Shown here piece by piece: positions 36,169-49,645 of a stretch of DNA of 64,000 bases. The notes under the pieces were generated by a model. That model made no database searches. It was not told where the DNA came from and saw only the letters and a program-made list of their open reading frames with translations. Numbering within the stretch: the stretch's first letter is position 1; every line of letters begins with the position of its first letter. Origin of the DNA: Ziziphus jujuba (taxonomy: Eukaryota; Streptophyta; Magnoliopsida; Rosales; Rhamnaceae); the NCBI RefSeq assembly GCF_031755915.1, contig NC_083379.1, positions 25,048,001 to 25,112,000 of the forward strand, given 5' to 3'. The position numbers were made by a program, and so were the translations under genes.

Positions 36169-37339
36169 ATATACAGAATATATATTTGTTGCATATCTTT
36201 CAATTTTTGTTTATTTTACATTCTAATTTTGATCTACTTTATAATATTTATATAAATAGTAAATATATTATTATGAAAAAATAATAATAGGTAGGTAAAC
36301 GTATAATTTATGATACTAATTTTTCTGAGAATATAATAGATAGATTTGTCTAATGTAATTTTGGACATTATTTTTTAAATATAAATTTTTTATTTTTATT
36401 TACCTAATTATTGAAAGACAATTAAAAAGTAAAAAAAAAAATCAATGATATTAATTTAACTAATAGTTTTACTAAATATCAATAATATTTATAAAAATTT
36501 TTGATAAAAATATTTAACTAAAACAATCATAAATATTTTCAAAATTTCTATAAAAATTTATAAAAATTTTATAAAAATTATAGAACTTTCAACTAATAAA
36601 AAATATGATGTAGATATTACGATAAAAACTTATACAAAAATTATAAAAATATTAAAAATTTTGATGTATATTATAAAAATTATATTCATTTCCGCCTTAA
36701 AACTAAATTTCCTTAGGATATATTTAAAAAGTAAAATTTTTTCAAAAATTTCAATATTTTAAGTGCTACTACCTACTCTGCAGTGATCCAGGAAATCGCC
36801 TCTCTGGTCTCTATCGATTGGTCATCTAGATCGCGACTTCAGTCCCGTTTCCCTTTTTTTTTTTTTTTTTTTTTTTTTTCTTTACAACCCTCTTATATAT
36901 AAAACCTTGAGATGCATGTAATTCATGAATCTGATCATTATCAGCAGCATTCTTTTTTTTTTTTTTTTTTTTCATGGTGAATAGAGGAGGAAATTTGGAA
37001 TAAGTTTGATCGTCGGTTTGATTGGCAGCTTCTTTCTTTATTTTTTATTTTTTGTTTTTTTTGGTGGTGAGTGGAAAAAGGAAATTTGAGATGAGTTGCG
37101 ACTTGTAGTTTGCGGTTTAACAGACCCATATGTTACTTTTAGCTTTTGGTTTGTGGCCCTTTTCCACCAGTATTCTGCACTTTCGAGCACTGTAAGTGTT
37201 TGTGATCAAATATCAACTTGCTTTTTGTTGTTTTAGGGTAAGTTTTTTCAATCCTTCTAGTCCATTTTTTTCTATTTATCATTTGGTACTCATGTTAACC
37301 GGGTTGGGTGCAACTGATGTGCTTTGCGATTGGAATTTT

Positions 37340-37342
<3 letters not shown>
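36169..37342. other. AT-rich intergenic DNA
   Basis: No coding signal. Two long T runs (about 36858-36879 and 36953-36972) and a less AT-biased patch at 36770-36845 of unknown origin. Confidence 0.4.

Positions 37343-37380
<38 letters not shown>
37343..37380. repeat. (GA)19 microsatellite
   Basis: Uninterrupted GA repeat of 38 bp. Confidence 0.95.
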
Positions 37381-37383
<3 letters not shown>

Positions 37384-37426
37384 AAAAGAATATTGTATAG
37401 GGGTATATTATAATTAAAAGGTTAAA

Positions 37427-37774
37427 TATTATTATATGTTTATGCCATGTAAAAGAGAGGACATATCTAGGATATATTTGTTAATTCACGTGCCAAATTG
37501 GCGAGAGGAAGTGATCTACAGATGAATTTTTGAGGATAGGGAGGTACTTGTAATTTTCTTAACCTCAGTTTTATTAAAGGGAGGGAGATGAAATAGACTC
37601 TATTATTATATGTTTATGCCATGTAAAAGAGAGGACATATCTAGGATATATTTGTTAATTCACGTGCCAAATTGGCGAGAGGAAGTGATCTACAGATGAA
37701 TTTTTGAGGATAGGGAGGTACTTGTAATTTTCTTAACCTCAGTTTTATTAAAGGGAGGGAGATGAAATAGACTC
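37427..37774. repeat. 174-bp tandem duplication
   Basis: Two consecutive copies (37427-37600 and 37601-37774), read as identical or nearly so, from TATTATTATATGTTTATGCC to GGAGATGAAATAGACTC. A degenerate third copy of the end (AACCTCAG...GAAATAGACC) follows the microsatellites at about 37882-37930, so the CTT/ATT expansion sits inside what was a larger array. Confidence 0.92.
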
Positions 37775-37794
37775 TTCTTCTTCTTCTTCTTCTT

Positions 37795-37863
<69 letters not shown>

Positions 37864-37864
37864 T
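37773..37864. repeat. Compound microsatellite (CTT)n(ATT)n
   Basis: About 17 CTT units passing directly into about 14 ATT units. Confidence 0.95.
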
Positions 37865-37930
37865 TATTTCATTTTTTTTTAACCTCAGTTTTTTTTTTAA
37901 AACTTTGAGGGAGGAAGGTGAAATAGACCA

Positions 37931-40058
37931 TTCTTCTTATTTATATCACCCCCATTATAATAAATTCATGAAAATCTAGTGTTTCTAATAAAAAGGCAAA
38001 AATCTATTCATAATAGATTTATAGAATCTCCATGCTTTTTAAGTTTCTAATAAAAAAACATAAGCTTCAAATCATAGATACTATTAGTCTACAAATATTT
38101 AGTAATTGATATTATTATAAAATTTAGGTATAACCATAATCTAACTTTTATTGGACCCTAACTTATTCTCGTTCAAAATTTGCAGCTTAATGTGTATAAT
38201 TTAATTAATTGAAGGTGAACCATGCATGTGCCTAAGGATTTTATCAAATGTTTTTTCTTTTCCAGCTTTTTTAACACTAATTTTTATTTTTTATTCTAAT
38301 TTCTTATAAATTCTTTTTTATTTTTTTTATTTTTAGAAAGCTCAATCTTAAAAGAAAATTTTGATGAAAAGGCTCATGCTTTATGGTGCTAAAGCGTACA
38401 TTAGGTTGTCAACGTAGTGCTAACTGTCTTTTTCCAAAGCCTACTCCAAAGTGGGATGTTATCTCCAAGCCTGAAACTAAGTGTACCAATGAGGCCTAAG
38501 AATGCCTTTTAAAGTACCAATAACTATTGTCTAATAAAGTAGAAGATTGACTGCTAGGTTATCCTCACAAAAACACATGCACGCCTTATTTTAGACTTTA
38601 GTTGAATAGTCCTAGAAAATTTTTTTAAAGTGAATAGAAGAGTCTTAGAAAAAGTAATGGAACATGAAGATTGGAATTTCCACAAACTTTTAATAGTATA
38701 AAGAAGTGTTATTATATATTTAAAAAATATTATTTGTTATTACTGTTCGATAAAGTACTGGTAGAACTTATGTGACAATTTAATTGGTTATTCTAAAATT
38801 ATTAAATTTTTCTTATTAGGCTTTTAGTATAAAATTAATATATAATTAAATACAATCAATAAATGTTTATAATTTCAACATAGGTTCTACCAACTTGATG
38901 GTGACAAATGATAAAATTTTCTAATATGGAATAGGCAAAAACAAGATCTTGCTCATTTATATTCAGATAATAGGATTAATAATTATACTTTCGACTCTTT
39001 AGGTTTGCCCTAATTTTTATCTGGACCTTCAATTTTCAAAATTTTCAATTAAGTGCTTTAATTTTAATTTTTGTTTCAATGGAAACTTTTTGTTTTTATT
39101 TTGTTCTATTTAATTTATCGATTTAAGTTTTATTAATTTCAATACGAACATTGTATAGTTAACCTTTAGTAGGAAACTTCATTTTTTTATCTTATTTTTT
39201 GAATTGTCAAATTTAATAATTCTTTTGGACTTATAGTAAAACATTTATTTTGACCATAATTTTATTATTTTTAATCCATATTGAAACAAAAACAAAAAAT
39301 TAAGAGTTTTATATTTAAAAAAAAAATTTGAGAATGTAGCATTTAAATTGAAACCAAAATTAAAATTAAAGCACTCAGTTGAAAACATTGAAAATAAAGA
39401 ATCTATGTTCAAATTGGAGATAAATTAGCTCAATTAGAAAACTTAGTTACCCAAATAAATAAAGAAATAAATAAAAAGACCAATAATTGCGAAAACCCAA
39501 AAATCGCTTTTGTGTATTGGCTGTGTGATTTTTACCATTGAATCGGTCAAAAAAGAAAAAAGAAAAAAGAACAATAATTGTTTTGAGCTATTAGCCATGT
39601 GATTTAAAGTAGATCAGTTTTGTTGCGTAGTACTATTGGTTCATGACATAATGAATCTGAATGTAATGTGGAGTACCAACTGAGCGATGTTTGCCTTGAC
39701 GAGGATGTGTCCAGGTGGACTGATTCGGATATCCATCGCTATGAGCATATTCTTTATCCTAGAATTCCCCAAAAAAAAAAAAAAAAATTCCTTTATCCTA
39801 GATAGTGGAGCAGGATTTTTTTTGGCTCAGCTTTTCTGTTCTTAGTCCGGGTAAGTGGAAACGATGTCATCTTTCCAACAAATAAGATCAACTTTTCTGG
39901 AATTTAGTACAGATTTTCTTGTTACTTTTTGTGGGAATTCTAGTGCAACGCACCAGATTCATAAATTTTGTTTCGAAGTGGTAGCTTTAGATTTATTTAT
40001 TTATTTTTTTCTTTTTAAGGATTATCATATTCTTTAAACCAAAAAAAAAAAAAAGGGT
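37931..40058. other. AT-rich intergenic DNA
   Basis: No gene supported. ORFs are short and featureless. The decayed Del-like gypsy element begins near the right edge; no 3' LTR of that element could be recognised here. Confidence 0.4.
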
Positions 40059-40149
40059 ACACAATTCCCCCACCATTTACGAAATATGGATGCGGTGAGT
40101 TCATTATTAGATCAACCATGTAGTTTTAGATAATGAAGGACAGGTCTAA

Positions 40150-41400
40150 CACATTTAGTTTTTGAGTTCATCATTGAGAGAGCTTTATCGGTAAAATAAG
40201 TACATAGGCAACAAGTTCAATCTTTTTAGTGATCTTATATGGTTCAATGTATCTTAGACTTAATTTTCCTTACTTTCTAAAATGCAGTATCCTTTTCCAA
40301 GATAACAGCTTGAAAAATACTTTATCTCCAACCTCGAATTTAAGTTCCATTTTTCTAACATCTGTATAACTCTTTTACTGTCTTGAGTTGTCTTGAGCCT
40401 CTCACAAATGATTCTGATTTTTTGATTGTTAACTACACATAGTCAGGATCTTTGGACTGCTAATCTTAACCTTACTTCAATATATAGGAGTCCCACACTG
40501 CTTCCCGTGTAAAGCCTTATAAGATATCATACCAATGCTCGAATCATAACTGTTATTGTAGATGAACTCTACCCAAGATAGGTGAGATTCCTAAGTCCCC
40601 TTGAATTGCAGTACAAAAAACTTCAATATATCCTTTAGATTCTATATAGTACTCTTCGACTGCCGTTTGTCTATGGGTGAAAAACAAAGCTAAAATGTAC
40701 TTAGTACTCAAAGCTACTTTTACAAAAACACTACTAAAATGTAGCTTAGTACTTAAGGTACCTACAGACTCCCCCAAAACCTGGATATGAACTACATATC
40801 CCTATTTGAGATAATAGACATATGAACTCCATGTAAGTTCACAATCTTCTTCACATAAAACTTGGCTAAATCATGCAATATATAAGTTTCACGAATCGAC
40901 AATAAGTGAGAGGACTTTGTGAGTTAGTCAACAATCACCCAAATACCATCATGGCCTAAATGAGTATAAGGAAGCTTGAACAAAAATTCAATTGTGATAT
41001 GTTTCCACTTCCATACTGAAATAGGCAAAGATTGCAAAAATTCTGAAGGCTTTTACATCTCTGCCTTCACCTGCTGACACATCAGACATTTGAATACATA
41101 ATTAATAATCTCTATTTTCATCATTTGCCATCAATAATATTTTTGTAAAGTGCAATGCATCTTGGTACCACCAGGATGCATGGCATATGCTTAGATATAA
41201 GCCTCATCAAGAATCTATTATCTCCAATTGTGAAAGCTCAAAAACTAGCTAAAAGAGCCTGCTCTGGGTCCATCCTCAACATAACTCTTAACTTTCACAA
41301 CCCTACCGTCAAAGGAAGCTGCATCAACTGCTCATATGTCAAAGAACCTATAACCTTTTTACTCAATGCATCACCTACCACATTTGCCCTACCAAGATGG
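40150..41400 (-). pseudogene. Del-like integrase remnant
   Basis: In several frames: the N-terminal zinc-binding region with MHPGGTKMH and CLMCQQVKAE (about 41175-41050), the core with a HPQT-like box decayed to HRQTAVEE (about 40680), and the C-terminal RYIEPYKITKKIELVAYVL (about 40240-40190). Multiple stops. Confidence 0.78.
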
Positions 41401-41875
41401 TAGTTAATGGTACAATCATAATAAGTAGCTCCATCAATTTCTTTTGCCTTAAATTAAACTTCTTCTGTATAAATAGATACCTAAGACTCTTATGGTTAAT
41501 GTAGATCTGAGATGCAACTCCACAAAAATAATGTCTCAAAGTTGTCAAAATGAAGAGCACTACTGTAAGCTCCAAGTCATAAGTAGGATAGTTCAATTCA
41601 TGCCTTCAACAGCCTATAAACATAAGCCACTCCTTTTTATGCTGCAGTAATACAAATCCTAAGACTTGGTGAGACGCATCATTATAAATCTTAAACCCTT
41701 TGTTGCCTTCTGGTAAAGTCAAAATAGGCATCGAAGTCAACTTCTTCTTCAATTCTTGGAAACTCTGCTCACATCTCTTCATCCATATAAACTCAATTCC
41801 TTTCTTAGTCAGATAGTGAAGTGGTCCTGCTATCTTAGAGAACCTCTTAATGAACCTACGGTAATACTCCTTCAA
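41375..41875 (-). pseudogene. Del-like RT connection and RNase H remnant
   Basis: 41875-41606 shows YYRRFIKRFSKIAGPLHYLT and KIYNDASHQVLGFVLLQ; 41596-41375 shows NYPTYDLELTVVLF and INHKSLRYLFIQKKFNLRQ, the RNase H segment. Several positions conserved in the family are changed and the two frames are separated by a stop. Confidence 0.82.
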
Positions 41876-42059
41876 ACCTTAGAAGCTTCATACCTTACTC
41901 ACTATCATAAGCTGCTCCCAACTCAATATTGCTTCTACCTTTCAAGGATCCACATAAATGCCATTAGCAAAAACTACATGCTTAAGGAAACCTACTATAT
42001 CCAACCAAAACTCACACTTGCTAAACTAGCATACAAGTAATGATCCCTCTAAGTCTACA

Positions 42060-42480
42060 ATATCAACCTCTTTACTCTATGAATACACCAAAACGTCGTA
42101 GATAAAAACTATGATGAATATATCTAAGAACAGGTGAAAAACCCTGTTCATAAGATCAATAAAGGTTGTAGGAGCATCGATCAAACCAAAAGACATCACC
42201 AAAAACTTGTAGTGCCCATATTGAGTCTTGAAAGCTGTTTTAGAAATATCAAATTCCTTAATCCTTAACTGGTAATACTTTAACCTCAAGTCAATCTTAA
42301 GAAACACCTTAGCATCCTTAATTGATGAAACAAATCATTAATACATGGTAAAGGATATTGTTTGCAGGGTAATTTCATTCAGCTACCTATAATCAATGCA
42401 TAACAGCATAAGGCCATCATTTTTCTTCACAAATAGAATTGGTGTATCCTAAGAGACACACTCGATCTCACAAACCCTTT
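42060..42480 (-). pseudogene. Del-like reverse transcriptase remnant
   Basis: Readable blocks: TPILFVKKNDG, then [35 protein letters not shown] and [13 protein letters not shown]. The last is the catalytic box with its first aspartate replaced by Tyr. Several stops occur upstream. Confidence 0.82.
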
Positions 42481-42699
42481 ATCTACTAGCGAGCATCAGC
42501 CCCCAAGAATGGATGTCATACTTGTAACCAAATTGGGTGTCACTAAAGATTTTTGCTGCATCATCGATATGACTTTGCCACTAATATGGTTGTCCTCGCT
42601 GACCACTGCTTGAATCCCTAGGGCTACTAATGCTCCATTACTAGAAAACGTAGTGTCAACCTGTCTTGCCAGAGAACCTTGCCTACCAACATCCACTAG

Positions 42700-43760
42700 C
42701 TTGTTGTTGTAAGTAGCGAGAATTGATCTATTGATAAGATCTAGTCTGCTGATACGGATAGCTAGACTTAGAAGCCCTCATACCACCTCCAAACTAAAAA
42801 GAACACTTCCTCTTAAAATGACCATGTTATCCATAGTAGAAACACCTTTCACCACTCTAATACATCCTTGTATGAAATCTTTGATGGCCACTATATGTCC
42901 AAAAAGCTGAAACCACTGTCACTACCAACAGATTGCTATTGGTATTATAACTGCAAGTACCCCACGAAATCCATTACCATTAGCATTAAGTTTGCCTTTT
43001 TTAAAACCATCTTTTCTAGTTGCGCCAGAATTTAAATTACCTCTCTTGGATGACCCCTGACAAGGAACACCCAAAGATGTACCCTTTAAAAGTCCTCGTT
43101 AAGGCCTATGCATCTCCATTTGATCTTCAAACTGTAAAGCTGCCACTCATAGAGCCTATTAAGTAGGATGGTAAGCTTTTGAGAAGATTGTAGTAATATG
43201 CTCACTTAACCCATTCAAAAACATCTACTTGTCATGGTGTCATTAGGAATCATGAAAAATCCAAACTGGGACGGCTCCCTTAACTTCTTCTCATACTCTA
43301 CAATAGACATGGTCTCTTAAGTCAATCTCTCAAACTCCAACCTCTTGGACTCGTTGCAAGATCAAGGAAAAAAATTATCATTAAAGGCCTCCTTAAACTG
43401 TTGCCATTTGTGATCCTGTACTGCTCACTCACAAACCCACCAAGTGTGAGCATCACCTTTGAAAAGGAGACCGACCATCCTAATCTTGTCCTCATTCAGA
43501 CACTGCACACCCTTTAATGAAATCTTATCAACTGCAACTAACTAAACTAGTATTACTAATGGATCAGTTGTGCCCTCAAATGTCACTAAACCCAACTTGC
43601 CATAGCCTTTGCAAAATGCTCCATATGCTCACCCCTAGAGTGGCCTCACCGATACCCTTTACTAGCTCTTACTTACGTCTAGATCTACCAGGTCTAGAAT
43701 GCATCTTAGAATCTAGATATAAAAGGCAAATTCAGCTCAATATAACATTCAACCTAAATC
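42700..43760 (-). pseudogene. Del-like gag remnant with broken zinc knuckle
   Basis: Around 43360-43150 the minus strand reads KRLEFERLT, ETMSIVEYEKKLREPSQFGF, typical of Del-type gag. At about 42850-42805 the zinc knuckle appears as CFYYG-stop-HGHFKRKC: the second Cys is Tyr and a codon has become TAA. 42481-42700 is the degraded protease linker. Confidence 0.72.
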
Positions 43761-43872
43761 AATAAAAGGAACGGGACATTGTTTAGGAAGTATAAACAAT
43801 ATCAAAAGGCTACCATGCATATAAGAGTGCGGATCCACAAGAATTAGGTAAACTAATTCTCTGATACCAAGT

Positions 43873-45850
43873 TGACAGGATTGATGTGGGTGCCTTTTCT
43901 GGACACCGAAGATGGCACCACCTAGAGAAATCCTATTAAACTAGTACTGAGAATTCAATGGGAACTCCTTATAAATTAGACATAACCCAACAACAAAAAA
44001 AAAAAGAAAAAAAAAAAAATAGCTGCTTTTAATAAAAATTTTGAAATCATGGTCACACTTTTCAATGGCTGCAACGTAAGAGAAAGAAAAATAAAAATAA
44101 ACATACATAGCAGGTCAATCCACAAGAATATACTAATAGAAAGTAAATGAGTATAAAGATAAATAAAACAAAATGTATAATAATCTCATAAGAAAGTAGA
44201 AAAAAGGCAATACATTAGCAGTAGAAAGATGTTGAATGTAAAGATGTGATAATTACGCAATATACAAGGTGATAATAATGAAACAGTTCTCAAACATAGT
44301 ACATACCATATGTCAATCGAGGCCTAAGGGAAATGGTTTAAAAAAATACAAAAATTATGAGACGAGCTTAATGGTAAACAGTTAAAGTGTTATGAAAATA
44401 AATATTATTCTTAAAAATTATTTCTTTCAATACCTCACTTTCACTTTTTGAAAGTTATTCTATTTTGGCAAATAATTTTCATAAAATTCTTTATTATCTC
44501 CAACATAATAAATTCATAATTGTAGGATAAAAAAATTAAAATTAGATAATATACTATACGTTATAATAAAAGAATAATCATATAATGTAACCGTAGTGTA
44601 ACAATAATAACCCTACGTACCATATCCATTCTCATAACCTATTATTTGACCAAATTAGCACCCTAGTGTGTCATTGACTACCAGGGGAAGGGAAAATTGT
44701 CAATGTGACTTTCGGTGTCCTAGAGGTGTCGTAGACTAGGAATTCCCATTCAATCTCAAGGATCACATGATTAAGCAGAGGATGGTCAAATAAGCGCATG
44801 TAATCATAGTCTAACAAATCCGTAGTCATGGCATAGTATGATAGATAAAAATCCACAACTCAATATCCAACTCATAACCCAATATATAATATCAAATAAT
44901 ATCCATATTTATCATATCAAAATATTCTCACAACTAATCCACATAGATAAATAAATTAATATAGCTGTATACTCAAATTTGTTTATGCCCACCCATTCCT
45001 TTTAACATACTATAATATAATCAATATAATTCTTTTATAGCGTGAAATAAAGCAAATGACTTAATTGATTCTAGAAAAAATAATAATAAAAAGTATATAT
45101 AATATATAATCAAGCATATAATTCTCAACACCATTTCAGAAAATAAAGTTTACTCACAAATCACTTCTTAAATCAACTCATCTACCGAATCGCCTCCACT
45201 ATTAATCCGGATATCTAAAATAATAATAAAATATTTTTTAGACTCCAAAAATTAACTACAAGATATTGGACGCATACCAATGTCTAGAAATAACTTTGAT
45301 AACTCTAAATTTTTTAAAATTGGACAATAGATAGTCCAATTACACTGTAAACCCTAAATAACCCATACCCAAAATTAAGGACTTTAACCTTGGGGCAAAT
45401 TTATTGAAATTAAACTTTCTATTAGCTCTTATTAACACGTAATTACTTTAATCCAACTTCAATTTTGTCCAATTTGTCCAACTATATTCAAACATAATCC
45501 AAATTTATCCAATATTAAACTAATTGACCCAAAAATAAAAAAAATTATCAAACGAGATTCAAAATTTGCAAATTTTATATTGACGGAAAGCCCATGAGAT
45601 GAAGAATAAAATGGTGTACTTACCTTGGCTGATTGACATATCTAATGGCTGGAAAATCTCCCCAAAGTGTCGGCTAAACTTAATGTTGTTGGATCTTGCA
45701 AATTGTGAGAAATCTCAGAAAACGAAGGCCGGGAATGAGCTCAGAGGGTTTAAAATTTGGGAGAAAAGTAAATGGGCAGCATAGAATGCCGATCCATAGC
45801 AAAACAGATGGGTTGCCATCTCCTGCATCAGATCGTCGATCCTAGTGTGT
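43873..45850 (-). repeat. Probable 5' LTR of the Del-like element (outer end uncertain)
   Basis: The inner end is fixed by ...TGTCA directly before the primer-binding site. Outward the sequence is non-coding and AT-rich, in the style of long Del-type LTRs. I could not locate the outer TG or the matching 3' LTR. The phrase AGAGGACTATGTSAAACAAAATTGAA occurs twice near 45878 and 45939. Confidence 0.5.
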
Positions 45851-48475
45851 CCGACGATGGCTTGCTTTAGGACTTGAAGAGGACTATGTGAAACAAAATT
45901 GAACCATATTAACCTTCGTGTTTCAAGTTTGAATAATAGAAGAGGACTATGTCAAACAAAATTGAAACTAAAAAGGGGGTATGCATAATTAAAAGTGAAA
46001 ACTGACAAAAAAAAAAAAACTTGAAACTAAATAGGGAGATGTATAGAGTAAACATATGTTTGCATGTAGTTAGCTAGCATTGATCCTCGTGCAATGCGCG
46101 GCATGTATAATCATAATAAATGATTTCAAAAATAATTTATAATAATTAATTATATTTAAATCTAAAAATAACATGTGGAAAAAAAATTTACTAACCATCT
46201 TACTTTTATATATATTATAGATAGTATATATAATATCATAAATAATAATATTTAAGCTTTGATGTTATTATATATTACATGCACATTTACATATAAAAGT
46301 TTAAATTATATTATTTATATTATTTTTCATAAAAAGTAATTTAAAATAATTACAAATAGCAAAGTAAGAATAAATAGAAATTTGATATAATAATAACAAT
46401 AATAATAATATGTAATGAAAAGTATATAAAAAAAAAACATGTTCATTCATTAAAATCATTGCAACACTATTAATTTCTGATTTATCATCAAAATTTGGGA
46501 TCTCTCAAGGTTTTAAACATGAAGTTTTAACATCCACTACTTTTCATTAGCATTGATCTGATTGATAAAATCAACTTACACGGTTATATTTGAAAATTTA
46601 TTCAAAAATTTTATTGTTACTAAGTATATTTGAATCTTAATTCTTTTTTTCAATCTATATCGTAAAAGTTTGTTAGAAACTAAAAATTTAACTTCTATAT
46701 ATAATATTATTCAATTATAGAATTCAAACTCAAAAGTGTATAACTGTTTAATTTTTTTTATTTATGAAATTCAAATTTAAATGTATTTTTTTATTTATTA
46801 CGATAGTTAATTTGCCTATATTAAATTCTCATAATATAATTTAATTATATTTATTATTATTATTATTATTTGCCCTATGAACACATTTTTATCTTATAAG
46901 ATAATTTATTTATAGTTATATATATTTTAAAAAGACTAAACAAAAAGATTAATTTTATTATTGAAATTTTATATATTTTGATATTGAAATTTTATTTATT
47001 ATATATTCATATATGTATATGTATTAGTTTTTAGAATCTAATTATTAATTTTCGTATATAACATCTTTTTATTTTACAATAAAATAAAATATAACAAACT
47101 AACAAAATATTAATATATAGATTATAAATTTTTTTAATGTTTTATATTCTGACTATCTTTTTTCTTCCTTTTTTCCTTTTTTTTTTATAACTTGCAAGTA
47201 ATTAATTTCTTTGTATTAATGAAAAGCCAAATGTATTTAACTTATTTTTAAATAAAACATCAAAATTTTGTTTTGAATATAAATTCTACTTTATCATATT
47301 TAAAAATTATATTTTGAAAAGGATATCTTAAATTTTTTTCTACAAGTAAAATAAAGTTATATTATTTATGTAATTTTTTATATGTCTAAATAAGAAAATA
47401 TCATTATTATGTTCTATATAACCGTGTTTGTATATGTAAAAATATTTAAAATATGTCAAAAATGGAGATACACTTTAATTTATCATTTTACAACTATAAT
47501 ATTATATTTTTGTCCTAATTATGCATTTTAATATTTTTATCCTAATTAAGGTTTTCTTAATCAAACATCATATATAATATTATAATAATAAAAATATATA
47601 TTTTTGGATACAACCAATAAAAGGATATATCAAATAAAATAAAATCAAAAAAAATTATTTTGAATATAAATTCTACTTTACCTTTTTTTTTTAAAAAAAA
47701 AAAATATCTCAAATTTTTTTCACTAATAAGATAAAATTATATTATTTATGGAATTTAGAGTTTAGGATTTAGGATCTTAAACCCTAAAATTGTATCATAT
47801 ATTTCAATTCAGAACCATATATATGGAGATACACTATATGTCATATATAATATTACAATAATAAAAACATATTTTTTAATACAACCAATAAAAGATTAAA
47901 AAAATTTTATATTTTTAAATAACTGTTCTATTTTATACTGATTAATATTTTGAAGATAACATATAAAATAAAAAGAAGGGGAGATAAATTTTTTTAGATA
48001 AATTTTTTTATTGATGATCTTGGAAGGAATTTAGAAAAATATAATTATGACATATGATATTTATTATTCTACTTTTATATATTATATAGATTAGGGATAT
48101 TTATGTTGTAAAGATTTAACAATTGAATAAAATGATAATTAATATTTAAATTCAAATCTAAAATTCTAAAGGATTGTGGCAACCTTTAATACTTATGAGG
48201 TAAAAATTTCTTATTTTATAAAATCAAAAATTCATCGGCTCGGGAATTTATATATACATATATGTATGATTTTTGAGCCAAGACGTTCACAAACTAATTG
48301 ACATGTGGACAAAGTGCTTTTTGTCTCAAAAACAACGATCTCGCGTAACATGCAAGTTGATTACTTCTTTAATTTACGATATTACATTGCTAATGGACAT
48401 TTTAAAGACTTTACATCTCGTCAGAAGTTTTTATATACACTTATCAAGCATATCCATATTTAACGGTGATTTTCA
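45851..48475. other. Very AT-rich region
   Basis: No gene. Near 46080 a phrase CTCGTGCAATGCGCGGC marks the start of a long, extremely AT-rich block to about 48110, resembling non-autonomous repeats seen in many plants; not classified. It contains the imperfect duplication described separately. Confidence 0.4.
47272..47905. repeat. Imperfect tandem duplication (about 386 bp, second copy shortened)
   Basis: TTTTGAATATAAATTCTACT at 47272 recurs at 47657; ATGGAGATACACT at 47463 recurs at about 47822; the phrase CATATATAATATTA at 47569 recurs at about 47842; ACAACCAATAAAAG also recurs. The offsets fall from 386 to 271, so the second copy has deletions. Confidence 0.75.
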
Positions 48476-48632
48476 ACAAAACAATAAAAAAGTTACCTCT
48501 AAACGTTCAAATTCATACTAAAAAGCAGTTTTTAGATATAGAATTAAGTTCATATCACAAAACAATAAAAAAGTTACCTCTAAACGTTCAAATTCATACT
48601 AAAAAGCAGTTTTTAGATATAAAGTTCATATC
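48476..48632. repeat. 81-bp tandem duplication
   Basis: Copy 1 begins ACAAAACAATAAAAAAG at 48476, copy 2 at 48557; both contain TACCTCTAAACGTTCAAATT and AGCAGTTTTTAGATATA. Copy 2 lacks a few bases (GAATTA) near its end. Confidence 0.9.
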
Positions 48633-49466
48633 CTTACTATTGTCTCCAATCATTATTTACAAGGCTAAAAAAACTTGGTAGACAACTTAATTAAGGGCAC
48701 GTTTAATATTCGAAATAGATGTAAGAATATAATAACTATTTCATAGGTTTAACTATTTTTTTATTTGGTATATTTTAAATCAAGAAATATTTATTCCATA
48801 GGATGTATACTATCCCATTTCAAGAAATAGTCAATCTTTTTAAAAACTTAGAATTGGTATTCATTCTTTTTAAGGATAAACATATTTACTATATTTAAAA
48901 TATATTTAAATCTTGATGGATTATTCTATGCTAAAAATACATAATACTAAAAAATTTAATGTTTAATTGATATTTATCAAATTTGATATTTTTTAATGGA
49001 AAAAATATAAAAGATATTAAGCATTGAATCTAACTCAATACATTGGCCAACCATATCAATAGGAATAACATTCTTTTCTCCCTCTTTAATTTCTATGAAT
49101 AGATATTCTTATTTCATACAGAATAGTTATTCTATACATAAAATATGTCTTAAGTTTTGATGTCCACATTGGAAGGGTTGTATATACAAACACAATTAGG
49201 CTCCTATTAAGTCGGTTGATGGTTCTACCATCAGAACCTCCTTTTTTATTCATTAAATCATTTGAATGACTGAAGTTAAAAAATTCATTTATAGTCATTC
49301 GAATCCCTATAGAATTTCTTTGCTCAAATATTGTTTTAGTATATCAATGAACACATATCTCGTCAATATTAATGTTTAAATCTTAGTGCTTTAATAATGA
49401 AAAACTTAATATTATAACAGTCAATTAAATCTAATATAAGTTTGACTATATATATATATATATATT
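48633..49466. other. AT-rich intergenic DNA
   Basis: No feature beyond a (TA)n tract at about 49447-49466 that flanks a possible MITE. Confidence 0.4.
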
Positions 49467-49645
49467 TAAATATGTTTTTATGGTGAGTATATTTATAAAT
49501 TTTTAACTTGCAAATTTACATGTTGTATGAGAACAAGTGTCAAGAAAAGTATCATCCAATATTGCCTTTTTTTTTTTTTTTTCACAACATGTTGCATAAA
49601 ATGCAAAAATTTACTAATGTCTACACCATGAAAATGCTATATATA
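49467..49645. mobile_element. Possible fifth foldback MITE between (TA)n tracts
   Basis: Starts TTTTTATGGTGAGTAT and ends with CATGGTGTAGACATTAG on the minus strand, the same terminal style as the other MITEs. Inner arms TTTACATGTTGTATGAG and CACAACATGTTGCAT are complementary. (TA)n on both sides. Decayed, hence low confidence. Confidence 0.45.

Larger units (their letters stand above)
40059..43873 (-). mobile_element. Decayed Ty3/gypsy element (Del/Tekay-like), internal region
   Basis: Minus-strand order gag, protease region, RT, RNase H, integrase, with many stops and frameshifts. A primer-binding site TTGGTATCAGAG complementary to initiator tRNA-Met (43870-43859) immediately follows the LTR end ...CCTGTCA. 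It is a different lineage from the element at 24166-31087: the RT, RNase H and integrase sequences are the Del/Tekay type. A possible polypurine tract GGTGGGGGAA lies at about 40062-40075 on the minus strand. Confidence 0.85.
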
